Made by a program: the position numbers and the translations under genes
Notes under the pieces: model-generated
Seen by the model: only the letters and a program-made list of their open reading frames with translations
Database searches by the model: none
Told to the model about the DNA's origin: nothing
Source: Labyrinthula sp. Ha
Taxonomy: Eukaryota; Sar; Bigyra; Labyrinthulida; Labyrinthulaceae
DNA: 64,000 bases
Reading direction: 5' to 3'
NCBI GenBank assembly: GCA_015227615.1
Contig: JAALGZ010000048.1
Location: 124,001-188,000 of the forward strand
Part shown: positions 35,934 through 46,380 of the stretch, piece by piece
Layout: each line of letters starts with the position of its first letter
How positions within the stretch are numbered: the stretch's first letter is position 1

Positions 35934-38900
35934 TTCTAATATTTGGTGATAAGGTGACGGTAGTACACTAACGATATAATAAATGGACATTTAAAATAGA
36001 AATAAATTAAATTTCGCATTCAGGGACAGTAAGAATTATGCTGAAGATATGGTTTGAAAGGTTTGAAAGGACAGCAACCTAACAGTGCTGGAGGAATTTG
36101 GACAATAAAACTGCGCCCAAAGTGTTTATATCGTTACAGCAATAACGTCACTTCTTGAAGTGCTTACCAGTTGTGAATGAGTTAGGAAACGTTAACTAGC
36201 TTAAGATAATTCTTAAGTCTACTTCTATGGTAAGCTCTCATTTGTTAAATTACCAATGCGACTAAAAGGCTATTACGATTATCATGGGTCTACTTACAGC
36301 AAGGAATACCGATCCATAGATAGAGGACCCTGCTTATTTAACTGATTCGTTATATCAAACTGTTTCATTTTGTGGGGTTTTTCTCTTTGCCTCTGCTAAA
36401 AAGTATGTGCATTTAATAGTCAGTTCCCAATATCGGTTACACAACGTTTGCTGGTTTAAGAAAAAAATGAAATCCAAAACAAAAGTACAAATTCCAAAAT
36501 TGACAGAAAAGATTATTCCTGTCATGACCCTGCCTGTTGTAGAGATTCAGAGGTAAAAACTTTGGGTATTTTTTAAATGAAGATGATGTATGATGGCTAT
36601 ACAGAGTATGCATGCAGTGTTGCCTTGTCTGGTGAGAGGTTTTGGTCCATTTAATCTCTTCCTCCTCTTACGATCAAGGTGAAATAAATTAGCTGCACGT
36701 TAATTATGCGCCAAGTCTGCTTTTCAACTATGCAGGGGTTTCAATCTATGATATTGTGCAAGCTCTGGAGGTCAGAGACGCTTACTCCAGGATCGTGCAT
36801 GCTTTGTATGAGTAGTCGAATCCCCAAAGACCCGATGGGTTATGTCCAAGACAGTTTTCAAGAAGGGCGTACTTGGCTACCCCGCTTTGGATACTCCAGA
36901 TATTAGCTTCCAGGTGCTGGGTCGTGAAATCCAAGGGTCGTTTACGTTACGAACATACCTGAAAGAAGACTGAATGTTGGGGACTGGTGATTCTAACTCT
37001 TTAGCTTCTTTTTATGTTCTAGTGGTTAAATGTAATAAGATGGAGTTTCCAAAGGTTAAAGAGACTTCAACTGGGTTCTTCTCGATGATATCAAAACGTT
37101 GAAACTTCTAGATGCAAGTGTCCTTTTTCTCGATTAATGATTTTAGTATCTTCAGGACAATTGCTCAAATTTTGTTAGGTTATTTTTGGTTTATTCTGTA
37201 GTAACGTTGTAGTTGTTTAGCTTCTGTATTTTCCCTTTTCTGAATAAGGTGCTCGGCTCCATAGCTAAAGGATCTTTTTGCAATATCCGCTAAAAAACTT
37301 GTTTTTATAATAGGCAAGAAGGTTTTACCAAAAAAGTGTGTAGTACTTTTCTGAGGATCGCGGTCGGCTTATATATATAGAGCCGGCAGATCCGACTACC
37401 TCTATATAATACATAGGAATGATTCAGCGCTAAACGTCTATTCTTACAATAGACAGTTGATTTCCCAAGCATGAGCGCCCATTCGATAAATAAAGAGAAT
37501 TTATGTGAGATAAAGGCTAAGAATCATTTGAACTTGGCCAGCCCTGTGTCATTTGAAAAAAAAAATAAAAATATTATATCTTATTATATTAGATAGAGAG
37601 CTTGTAGTGGTTTAAGAAAGTATTGCAACAAGTGACTGTATTTATATTAGTGCATGGTAATATAAGGGAAATTGAGATAAATTAGTGCCAGGGTTTCCGT
37701 TCAGAAAGACCCGGTGAAAACCTTTATAATAATTTAAGATATTCAGTATAGGATCAAGTACAAATGTATTACATTCGACATATTCCTCCAAGAACTCTGG
37801 ATCATTTGCTAAGCACATTAGTGTCTAGTTTTTGATCGAATTTCAATCAAGTTGTAATTTTGGATCATGGTTATTTCCAGGTTATATATATTTTAAGGTT
37901 GTTACCAGATTCTCCACCTGTTAGTTCTTCTCGGGTTGGTTTAGCTTGTTGTGCCGTTTATTGTCTATTGTATTTCTAAGAATGTATAATCTAAAGAACC
38001 TTATCTCTACTCTCGGTTAATTTCCCCAATTTGTCTATGAAAAAATATTTTGACTATTAAATGTTTTCCATCGCCCTGGAGTATATATTCTCTTGGTAGA
38101 ACCTCTTTCCACTGAGTTACACTTTTTATTGTCGCATAAATACACACGGCTTTCAAATATCTTCCAGAACAATATAGTTTGCACCACCAAAAAACTTCAA
38201 AAATACTGTTTTCCATATTTTGAATAAACTAAAAACCACACGTATCACTTTTGATTAACGGCAGCATTGTTAAGCTTTTGAGCACTCTATCTATAAATTA
38301 TTTTCTTTTATTATTTTATGTACAAGAAATGGGTCATTCAGATGCAAAATTTAATAACATGGAATAATGGATTTGTGAATAGGTGTTGGTCTACGATACT
38401 CATGTCGTTTTCATCCTTAAATAGCAATCAAGTGGTATACCTTTGCGAACTTGAGTATTGAAACACAATTAATATTCAAATAAGATACATATATGAGAAT
38501 TTACCTTGCTGAGTCATGGTACAACCAATGGAAAATAGTACTAATTGATAGGAATATCATCTGCAGAAATTTGACTGTAGAATTATTTTCAAGTCCTTGT
38601 CAAACCCACAACATGGGATTTTTGAAATAGGTGCAAGCAGATAATTTTTATTTGTAGAATATATGAACCCTGGCTAAAAAACCCTAATCTCTCATGGGAA
38701 CACTTATTTCGTGTCTGTGTGTTAATGAAAACTCTTAAACCTCCTAAAATCTGTCACCGTATATCCAAAGTTGAAGGGTGTCCAGAGTAATATTAGTAAA
38801 AACTTTAATAAATTAATACGAATTGCTCCAAAATTTCGTGTGAAATTTATCTATAATTTATTTATTTTTTCTTTGTGGCGGCGTAATTACTCGGGTCTTG

Positions 38901-39879
38901 TAGATCTTATAATCGCCCTTTAGCCTGTGGCATGAATCCTTATTGCTTAAATTTCTTTATCTCTGATCATAGTTATCAAGATTATATAACCTCAAATAGA
39001 TATCTCATTAATACATCCACGATTTATTTAATCACCTATGTCTAGCGTAGGAATAGATAAGAAATGCCAATACGGATAGAGTTTGTTCATAGTAATGTTA
39101 GGACTTCATATTTGCACCTGAAAGCAATAACATCACCAGTTAATTTTACTTTAATTTGACTTGCGGATAAACTGCATGATCTACGCATAATATCTTCTCC
39201 AAACCTTAGACGCACTTCTTCACACCGTTTTCTCGATCTAAATGCATTTTTTTGGCGCTATAGATCTCCTCACTCGATTTATGATTGCGGAGATAAAGAA
39301 ATTACTATCTGCAAATGGAAGAAGTAACAGTATTTCTATGGGTCAACAAGTTAGTTACATCAATGTGTATAATCTTCTCTAATATTTCTTTTTTGTCTAT
39401 AAAGGGCCTGGGACTAGGATTTCTCGAATGAGGCTCTTATTCAGGCTCTAAACTTTGAACGAAAAGGAAACATGAAAAACCAGATTTATTTGTTTGAGAT
39501 GATTCAATCAAGCTTAACTTTGGTGTTGCTCGTCTCAAGAAATGTAAACAATAATATAGTTCAGCACAATGTTTGTATGTTGAAATGTGAAAACTCTGCT
39601 AATTGTGAAGCTAAATCGGCATATACCAAACTAAAAGATAGTTGAGAACCTGAACAGGCAAAATGTTGAAAATCGCGGTAAGATGTGAACCTATGCTTTA
39701 AAGAGTACATAACAATAAATTCATTTTCTGCTTATATAACTGAGAGCGATACTAATCAAAAGTATATTATCTAAGCAAACTTATCATGAAATGATTGAGA
39801 TACGTAGTCATTCTATTCTTGCTTTCCCAAATATATATCTAATCTATATTGTGAAAGTATGACCTGGTATATCTTGCAT

Positions 39880-41844
39880 CTATTTCTCTAGATAGTGCTT
39901 GTCTTTTATATCTACTTGCGCCATTTCCATTTCTTGGACTACATGTTTCTTTCTTCTCTTTGTTCTGACTACAAACAATAAAAAAATTACAACCAGCATA
40001 AGAATAAAAAGCAACATTAACACTGTCATTTCGTCAAGATTAAACTCAGCTTCAGTTTTCGAAGTTGTTTCTTCCTCTTTAACTACAGTTGGGTTGGAGG
40101 ATGGAACTGAAGTTACATTGCTTACAGTTGGTGCTACAGTAGGCTCTGGTTCTTCACCAGGAACACCTCCCCAGTATAGATCACAAGCATCCTAAACATG
40201 ACAAAGAGTAAACATAGTACGCAAGTAATGGGACAAGGATCTGCTACAAGATCAAAAAAATCTTCACAATATGGTTCCAATTCTTCGCAGGTGGCCTCTG
40301 TTACCCCATCAATTGTTAACCCAGTACTAGCAGAGTTTCTACAGGAAAGCGTAGGGTAACTTGTTGGAAAGGATGTAGGTCCTGCTCCAGGTGATGGTGT
40401 GACGAACTCAATGTCATAGGCGCAGTTCAAGTGAGCTGACATACCAGCATAAGCCTCAAGATTTGAAGGCATGATATTACTAGGATCCGGTTGGAAACTG
40501 TCTCCCCTTAGTTCAAAGGTATTTGCGTAGATAACATCTAGTTCTGAATAATACCAATCATCAGATCCACCGGCTGCGATGTAAATTGCATTTGCAGAGG
40601 TTCCAACTGTCCAAATATCTCCAGATATATCATAGATTGCATCTCTTACTTCCATAAAACATTGTTTCATTCGTTCATAATCCTCTGCTGGAGGTAAGTC
40701 ATATGTCCAACCCCAAGGAGACATAAAGTATCGACCATAAGAATGAACCTATAGTAAAACTGATTGATATCAAAATACGTCATTAAAAGCAAAGATTCTT
40801 GAAGCAACGCTTTCACTAAATGCAGCTATTGCCGCAGTTTCAGGTTGGTCGAATGGTTCCACTCCACAATAATCAACAGAACAAGGATTAGTGCTTGCTC
40901 CTTCTCCACAGTGAAAGGCTTCTGGTCCCCAATTTCTATTTCCATCTGTTCCAACACACTCAGTGCCTAAATAATATTATTTTTCTATACTCGCGTTTAC
41001 CATTGTTTGGCATTCTTGTCTTTCTCCACAGAGTATCGTTTGTGTATGAAAAAACATATCCATCAGGATTCATACTGGGTGCAATAACAAAGGTAAATTT
41101 CGAAAGCAAATCATTACTTTCATCACTGCCATCCAATAATCTTTCGGCCATATATGTACAGTATAAAGGTGTTAACCACTCTCTTGCATGAATGTTACAC
41201 ATGTAAAGTACCAAAGGCTTCTCAAAATCCGTTGAAAACTCCTCTTGACCTTCTCCGATCCACATCATCTTCAGATCTCTTCCCTCATAACTTTGTCCCA
41301 AGGAATCTATCAATGTTCTGTTTATGTTTGCTTCAGAAATGGCATCAAATCTAGCGTGGATTGCAGAAAGCTCGTGATAACTAGAAAAGAATTCTTGCAA
41401 TTCTCTTTCAACACATTCTTCACCTTTACAGAAGAAGTCGTCCTGCTCAAATGACTTTATTTTCTCTTCTACCCAACTAGAGGTGGAGTCTTCAAAGGCG
41501 ACTTCATTTTCAGCCAGGACTCTAAGAACCTCCAAGTCATCCTGTGCGGTTACTACTACTTCAGAAACACGCTCAGGTTCCATCAACTTTCTAGGACCTG
41601 CCTCTTTAACTTCAGCTATATTAACTTTTTCTCCAACAAAGTCCACATTCAGGCCAAGTTCCGCCATCGCCTTTTCAAACTCACTTCTACTCCCGTATAC
41701 ACTGTTTTGTAAGTCAACCCTTATAACCTTGCTTCCATCGTTAAACTTTTCCAACAGGTTTTGCTTAAGTTCGATCCTATTGAAACCCCTTACCGTACAC
41801 CCAAATAGGCCTCCTAATATCACTTTAATAACTCTTGAGTTCAT
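39880..41844 (-). CDS. Membrane-anchored M14 metallocarboxypeptidase, copy 3 (CPB-like)
   Basis: Four exons: 41844-41001, 40966-40779, 40748-40221, 40191-39880, giving 623 aa. Introns are 34, 30 and 29 bp. The start is the ATG at 41844, where a signal peptide begins (MNSRVIKVILGGLFGCTVRG). The open frame extends 41 codons upstream, but those residues would bury the signal peptide and have no counterpart in copies 1 and 2. Prodomain and catalytic core are close to copy 1, with the same zinc ligands (HAREW, VHSYG), substrate residues, Asp specificity position (GGSDDW) and FELRG. Exon 3 encodes exactly the same 176 residues as copy 1, and a 765-bp block (40108-40872) differs from copy 1 at one position. 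Beyond it the stalk, membrane helix and tail (KDKHYLEK end) are quite different. A MULE transposon begins 335 bp upstream of the ATG. Confidence 0.95.
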
Positions 41845-41867
41845 TTTTCTATTTTTGTTTTCTTTAG

Positions 41868-41874
41868 TACGTGA
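41868..41874 (+). promoter_or_regulatory. ACGTGA core upstream of carboxypeptidase copy 3 (inverted)
   Basis: TACGTGA 24-30 nt upstream of the ATG, in the opposite orientation to the motif in copies 1 and 2. A six-base core can occur by chance, so this is weaker than the other two. Confidence 0.25.
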
Positions 41875-42169
41875 AAAGTATTTAATACAATATAGTTTTT
41901 TGCTTGAAGACCAGGGAATAATATGCCGAGCTGTATCAACCCGGTAACATATGGTCACGATAAGCAACGGTAATAATCGGTTAATAATGTTATTGGAACT
42001 TCCGTTGGCACTTCTTTAGGAAATTTTTACTTCTAGTTGTGTGATGAAATTAACGTGATTTTGATACGGAAGGTACGCAACTCAGCTGTTACATGTTATA
42101 CCAATAGTTTTAAGGGAAAATATTTTAAGGAAATAGACATTGTCTCTGAATTTGACACTAGGTAAGCAA

Positions 42170-42178
42170 TAACTCTTG
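42170..42178. repeat. Left target-site duplication of the MULE
   Basis: TAACTCTTG, identical to 45238-45246; bases on either side do not match, so the repeat is exactly 9 bp. Confidence 0.85.
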
Positions 42179-42470
42179 GGTTCGTTTTTATTGACTCCGG
42201 AGATATTGAATTCTGTTTTCTGATTGGCCGGAATTGGAAATTTCCCAAAATCAAAATTCAGAATAAAGGCAATCAAACCAACAAGACAGTAAGACTGCAT
42301 CAAGATTGCAAAAGCACGATGTTTAGCCAAAAGAAAAGATGAAATGAGAATGAAACCTCGATCATGTTGATCAATCTCTGTTTTTGCATGTGTTCAAAGA
42401 AAAATTGTATTACTTTTTAGGTTATTCAAACATTTTTCTGTTCGATGATTCTATATATAAGAGATAAAGA

Positions 42471-42622
42471 GAAAAGCTCAAGAGTTTGCACTGAAGTTTA
42501 ATTTAAATTTCAAAAAGAAAAAGAAAGCTCAAGACGGTGAACTGAAGTTTAATTTATATTTTAAAAACAAGAAGAAAGCTCAAGAGTTTGCACTGAAGTT
42601 TAATTTAAATTTATATATGAAA
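42471..42622. repeat. Three tandem copies of a 51-bp unit inside the MULE
   Basis: Each unit contains AAGCTCAAGA, then CTGAAGTTTAATTTA and an A-rich spacer. AAGCTC recurs at 42474, 42525 and 42576, a period of 51. Units 1 and 3 are closer to each other than to unit 2. Subterminal tandem repeats are common in MULEs and may bind transposase or be structural. Confidence 0.85.
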
Positions 42623-43880
42623 AGAAAAAGAAAGCTGAAAACGTTTTGTACATCTGAAAATTTAATTCATAAATGAAGATTAAAAAAGGATTTTAAAGAC
42701 ATTAACAAAAAGAAGAGTTAACTTTATAAAAAAACAGGATTTATTTCAACATGAACAAAAACAAAACTGAAAAAAAGGTATACTCTTTTCAAAATGTTTT
42801 CTTAATAAAATTTTACTTTCAAAATTGATGGGGTTTAAGTTGGGTGTTTGGAAAAAGAATATATATGGATAAAGTTCAAGTCAAGAGTTCAAGGAAAATA
42901 TTATTTGGTTGCTTTTTAACTTTTTTGACCCCAAGTTAAGACGTGCTTTATTTTTTTCAACATCACCCTCTTATGTTCTTTTTCTCTTGGCTCGTTATTT
43001 CTTGTTCAAATTTGATTCCATATTTACTGTTTTTTCTTGACTTAGATCTGTTACTTCCTCAAGCTCTGGCTCATAGAAAACCCCATCCGTATTATTACGA
43101 AGTGACTTGCGCATCATTCTCATGGTTGAAAAAGTTTTACGCCAACCTTCATTTGTCTGAGATGCTTTGGTGCACAGCAACATAGCTTCAGTCAACATTT
43201 TAGAATATTTACTTGAAGGTTTGACTGATGCTTTGAAGTTTTAAAGATCTGGAACTTGCACTCTAATCTCTGCTGTCATCGATTTTTTGTTGGAAGCCTG
43301 CCCAGTATTGCCAGTGCTCTCTTGTGCAAAGGATGTTTATGGTACTTCAACCTATACAACAAATATTTTTAATAAAAAAACCTAGACCAAGCCGAACACA
43401 TAAACTTAGAAAATATCTACATGGAAAATCCATATTGCTCCATACTGAACATGTGCACGATGAAAACTTTGACTCGCTCTTCTCCATTAATTTTACTTTG
43501 AAATTTCTTTCCTGGTTCTCATCCTTTACTTCAAATTCAATCTCAGTTTAATACATTCGGATATAGGTACAATATATCTCCCTAGTCTCATTTTTCACAA
43601 AATTCTTAATCTCAGATGAAAGTTTAGCATCAGATGATATTAATGATCTCAGCTTCTGGATAGTGCCATTGACATATTTCTAAACAAGACCATCATGATA
43701 ATTCATAATCTAATCCAACGTCCATTTCAGCTGAGATTTTCTCAAAGTGCTCCTACTTTTGAAACTACGGTGCACAGATTCAACTCTTTGTGTAGTTTTG
43801 TTGTTGAAAGTTAAGATTTTTTGTGTGAAAGTACAACAAATTGAGTTTTTTTCTTTAATTAATTTTCTTTGGAAAAGTTG

Positions 43881-44951
43881 TTAAGGTTGGTTTTGGTAAC
43901 GTCTGAGCAGGGTTTCAATAATAGGTACGAGTGTAGATGGCGGAGTGAGTGATTCGCACAAGATTTTATTTACGCTTGCCCTGAAATGTGATAAATCTTC
44001 GCCAGACAAAGACTTGCAACACGAAGATAAATTTGCAAGCAAATGCTTCAGAGATTGGATGTGAGTAGAGTAAAACTCCATAGCAGCTTTTACAAGTGAC
44101 TTAGATCCATCACTCATGAGCTTTTTGGCACCTGTAAGGCCAATAAATATCAAACCTTTTACATCGTACAATCTGTTCTCTGTTTCCATTAAGCTACATT
44201 CAAATAAAATGAACCTGAAGAAGCAAACGACACCCACTGGCATTATCACTGACATTTTACACCGAGAAATGTCGTGGGTCGTGTCTATCTGGATACAGTT
44301 GCTGTAGCTGGATACCAGCTGTTTCTTTTCTGGTCCCTGAAATGTTAATCCACGAAGCTGTACCTTGTCCTTAGCAGATCTATTGAAGTAGAGTTCGAAC
44401 TTTCTACCTCTGGCTTGACAACGCTGACCACATTGAACCAATAGCTCCATATTACTATCTCCTGTATCTTCTTTGTTGGATCTTGCTTTCACCATCTCAC
44501 GTTTGATCAAAGTTTTGTCATACACGGTTCCTGGAAAAGTTCTATAAAGAGCTAATTCTGCCGCAGCAATTGAAGTTTCAGCTCTACCTTATGTATGTAA
44601 ATTTTCCAGTTCAGCTTCTGTTAAATTTAAGTACTTCTTCGCTATTGAGAACCTTTTAAAATCATTTCCAATGTGTTCTAGGTTAATTACTTGAAAGGTG
44701 TAAGCATTATTCTTTAAATCAAACTTAATATTAGCTTCAAAAGAGTAATTCTTCGAACTAGTGCAAGCAACTTTACATCTTCGCAACTTAGCTACTTCAA
44801 ATCCAAACTTTATCTTTGATGCTGACTTTGGGAAGTTGCGTGATGACCATTTTCTAGTGTTAAAGTGCTCTGCAACGTAGTTTTTAAATGTTTCCAATAT
44901 TTCTTCTGCAGAGCTAGAAGTCTTTAAGGCCCAACTTCTGTCTAAGTTCAT
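43881..44951 (-). pseudogene. MULE-type transposase (interrupted)
   Basis: ATG at 44951. 120 codons to a TAA at 44591-44589, after which the same frame is open again through a 21-codon bridge (GRAETSIAAAELALYRTFPG...) and 214 further codons, so a single in-frame stop divides one protein. Seen: an N-terminal Cys/Trp region (RKWSSRNF, RRCKVACTSS) resembling the DNA-binding part of MULE proteins; IQIDTTHDISRCKMSVIMPV, matching the first catalytic Asp region; and LMSDGSKSLVKAAMEFYSTH, matching the second. Further down, in another frame at about 43840-43730, TTQRVESVHRSFKSR resembles the third catalytic (Glu) region, so at least one frameshift follows 43881. Family assignment rests on these patterns plus the inverted repeats and 9-bp duplication. 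Confidence 0.75.
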
Positions 44952-45237
44952 TTTTTTATTTTGTCTAAGTTTTTTTTGTCTTTTTCATTCGTAAGAATTT
45001 TTTCCTATAAATCTTGTTAAACTTGTGTTTTCCTTTGTATTCTTTTAGTTCAAATTGTGAATGTTTCTGCCCTTCAATTTCCTAGGCAAATTCCAATTCC
45101 GCGCCTTAAAAACTTTCGCCAAGTATGAAATGTTGGTTTCTGCGCACTCAAAATCCAGGCAAAGTTATTTTTTTAAAAATCTGACGAATCAGAATGGAGT
45201 GGAGTCAATGACTCCGGAGTCAAAAAGTCCTATCCCG

Positions 45238-45246
45238 TAACTCTTG
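45238..45246. repeat. Right target-site duplication of the MULE
   Basis: TAACTCTTG, partner of 42170-42178. The reconstructed empty site would read ...GTAAGCAA-TAACTCTTG-CTTCATG.... Confidence 0.85.
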
Positions 45247-46380
45247 CTTCATGAATTCTAAGAACAACTAAGCCACTGGGAACCCAAAACTACGGACATC
45301 CAAATGGTCTATGATCGATGCTAAACATGTTTAATATGAGGGTTCTGTTAAGAAGCTTTCAAAAAGAGCTCTCTCCTTATTTGATGAATGAGATATTCTT
45401 AGCAGAAATCTCCTGGAGAAGGTATCGTTATCTTCGCTTAACAGACTTAGTTGATGGTAAGTGTAATTCAAGTTGTTAAGGTATGACCAGGAGCCAAGCG
45501 ACAAATTTCTAAGAAAATGTACCTGTTATATATACGATGTGTAACCGTTTTGAATTCATTTCAGTAACCAGGGACCTTAATGTAGTACCCATTCCTCTGG
45601 ATAGAATGTTATTGGTGGGGTGTAGACAGAACCAGAATACTCGCAGATTTCACAAAAAAGCAAATGATGGAACTGTGTGAATACCTTTATAATTATGTGC
45701 AGATTAATAATTGTATTTGCTGCATAAGTAGCATATAAGTAGAATACTGTTGTAGTGTCGATGCAATTCATATAAAATGTATCCTTTTTCTATTCTCATA
45801 TTTGAATTATATAGTTAAAATAGAATAGATAGACTTGCTTCATTTCGTATATGTTTAAATATAGCATAGCCGATATAAATAGAATAATAGATAAGAAATA
45901 TCGAAGCATTTGAAAATATAACAAATATTAGGCCAATTTCTTGGGAAATACCCCTATATGTAAGAAATTTGGTCAACTTGTTAGTCCTAATCAATCAGTT
46001 AAACCAGTAAGAGAAGTTAACGAAGACGCAAAACGGAGTCAAAAAAACATACATGTCATTATAAAACCAGGGAAATGAGCCACATCATGTATATAAAACA
46101 AGCTTAACCTAAGGATGGCTAAGCCTGACAAAAAATGAGTAGATAAACTCAATTTTGCGCTTGAGCCACATAGGAGTGCTTACATTCTACTGCCAATGTT
46201 CGTACAACTATCTTTATTACAATAGACCACAACTCAAACCATACTGAAAGAATAAACTAGTTTTACAGGAAACTTAAAAAGTGCCTAAACACTCTGATTT
46301 GGCATATACAGAGGTCTAAATGTAGGAACCTAACGGTGGTTTTATTAGCATCGTCCTAACAAGATTCATCTTCAGTCTAT
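45247..46380. other. Non-coding stretch between MULE and LINE relic
   Basis: AT-rich, no open frame above 64 codons, nothing recognised. Confidence 0.5.

Larger units (their letters stand above)
34745..39879. other. Gene-poor stretch between carboxypeptidase copies 2 and 3
   Basis: No recognisable gene. A perfect 9-bp inverted repeat with a 12-nt loop (ACGGTAAGA / TCTTACCGT) lies at 35904-35933. At 36700-37000 the sequence is less AT-rich and two frames give short protein-like strings (GVSIYDIVQALEVRDAYSRI; then ALDTPDISFQVLGREIQG in another frame), perhaps a decayed gene or element. No family was assigned. Confidence 0.4.
42179..45237 (-). mobile_element. Mutator-like (MULE) DNA transposon with 9-bp target duplication
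   Basis: 3059 bp flanked by an exact 9-bp direct repeat TAACTCTTG (42170-42178 and 45238-45246), the duplication length typical of MULEs. Both ends carry inverted repeats: the left has TTTTTATTGACTCCGGAG and then CTGATTGGCCGGA; the right, on the opposite strand, has CTTTTTGACTCCGGAGTCA and then CTGATTCGTCAGA. The minus strand encodes a decayed MULE-type transposase (44951 to about 43700). A 3 x 51-bp tandem repeat lies at 42471-42622 in the left part. A 984-bp relative with the same ends is at 58140-59123. The element lies 335 bp upstream of carboxypeptidase copy 3. The transposase frame is interrupted, so the copy is probably no longer autonomous. Subterminal sequence is also shared with the small relative (GCGCAGAA then ACTTGG about 110-140 bp from the end). 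Confidence 0.88.

Noticed and set aside
41845-41967. 41-codon N-terminal extension of carboxypeptidase copy 3
   Set aside because: It would place 41 residues before a good signal peptide and has no counterpart in copies 1 and 2, whose ATG aligns with 41844.
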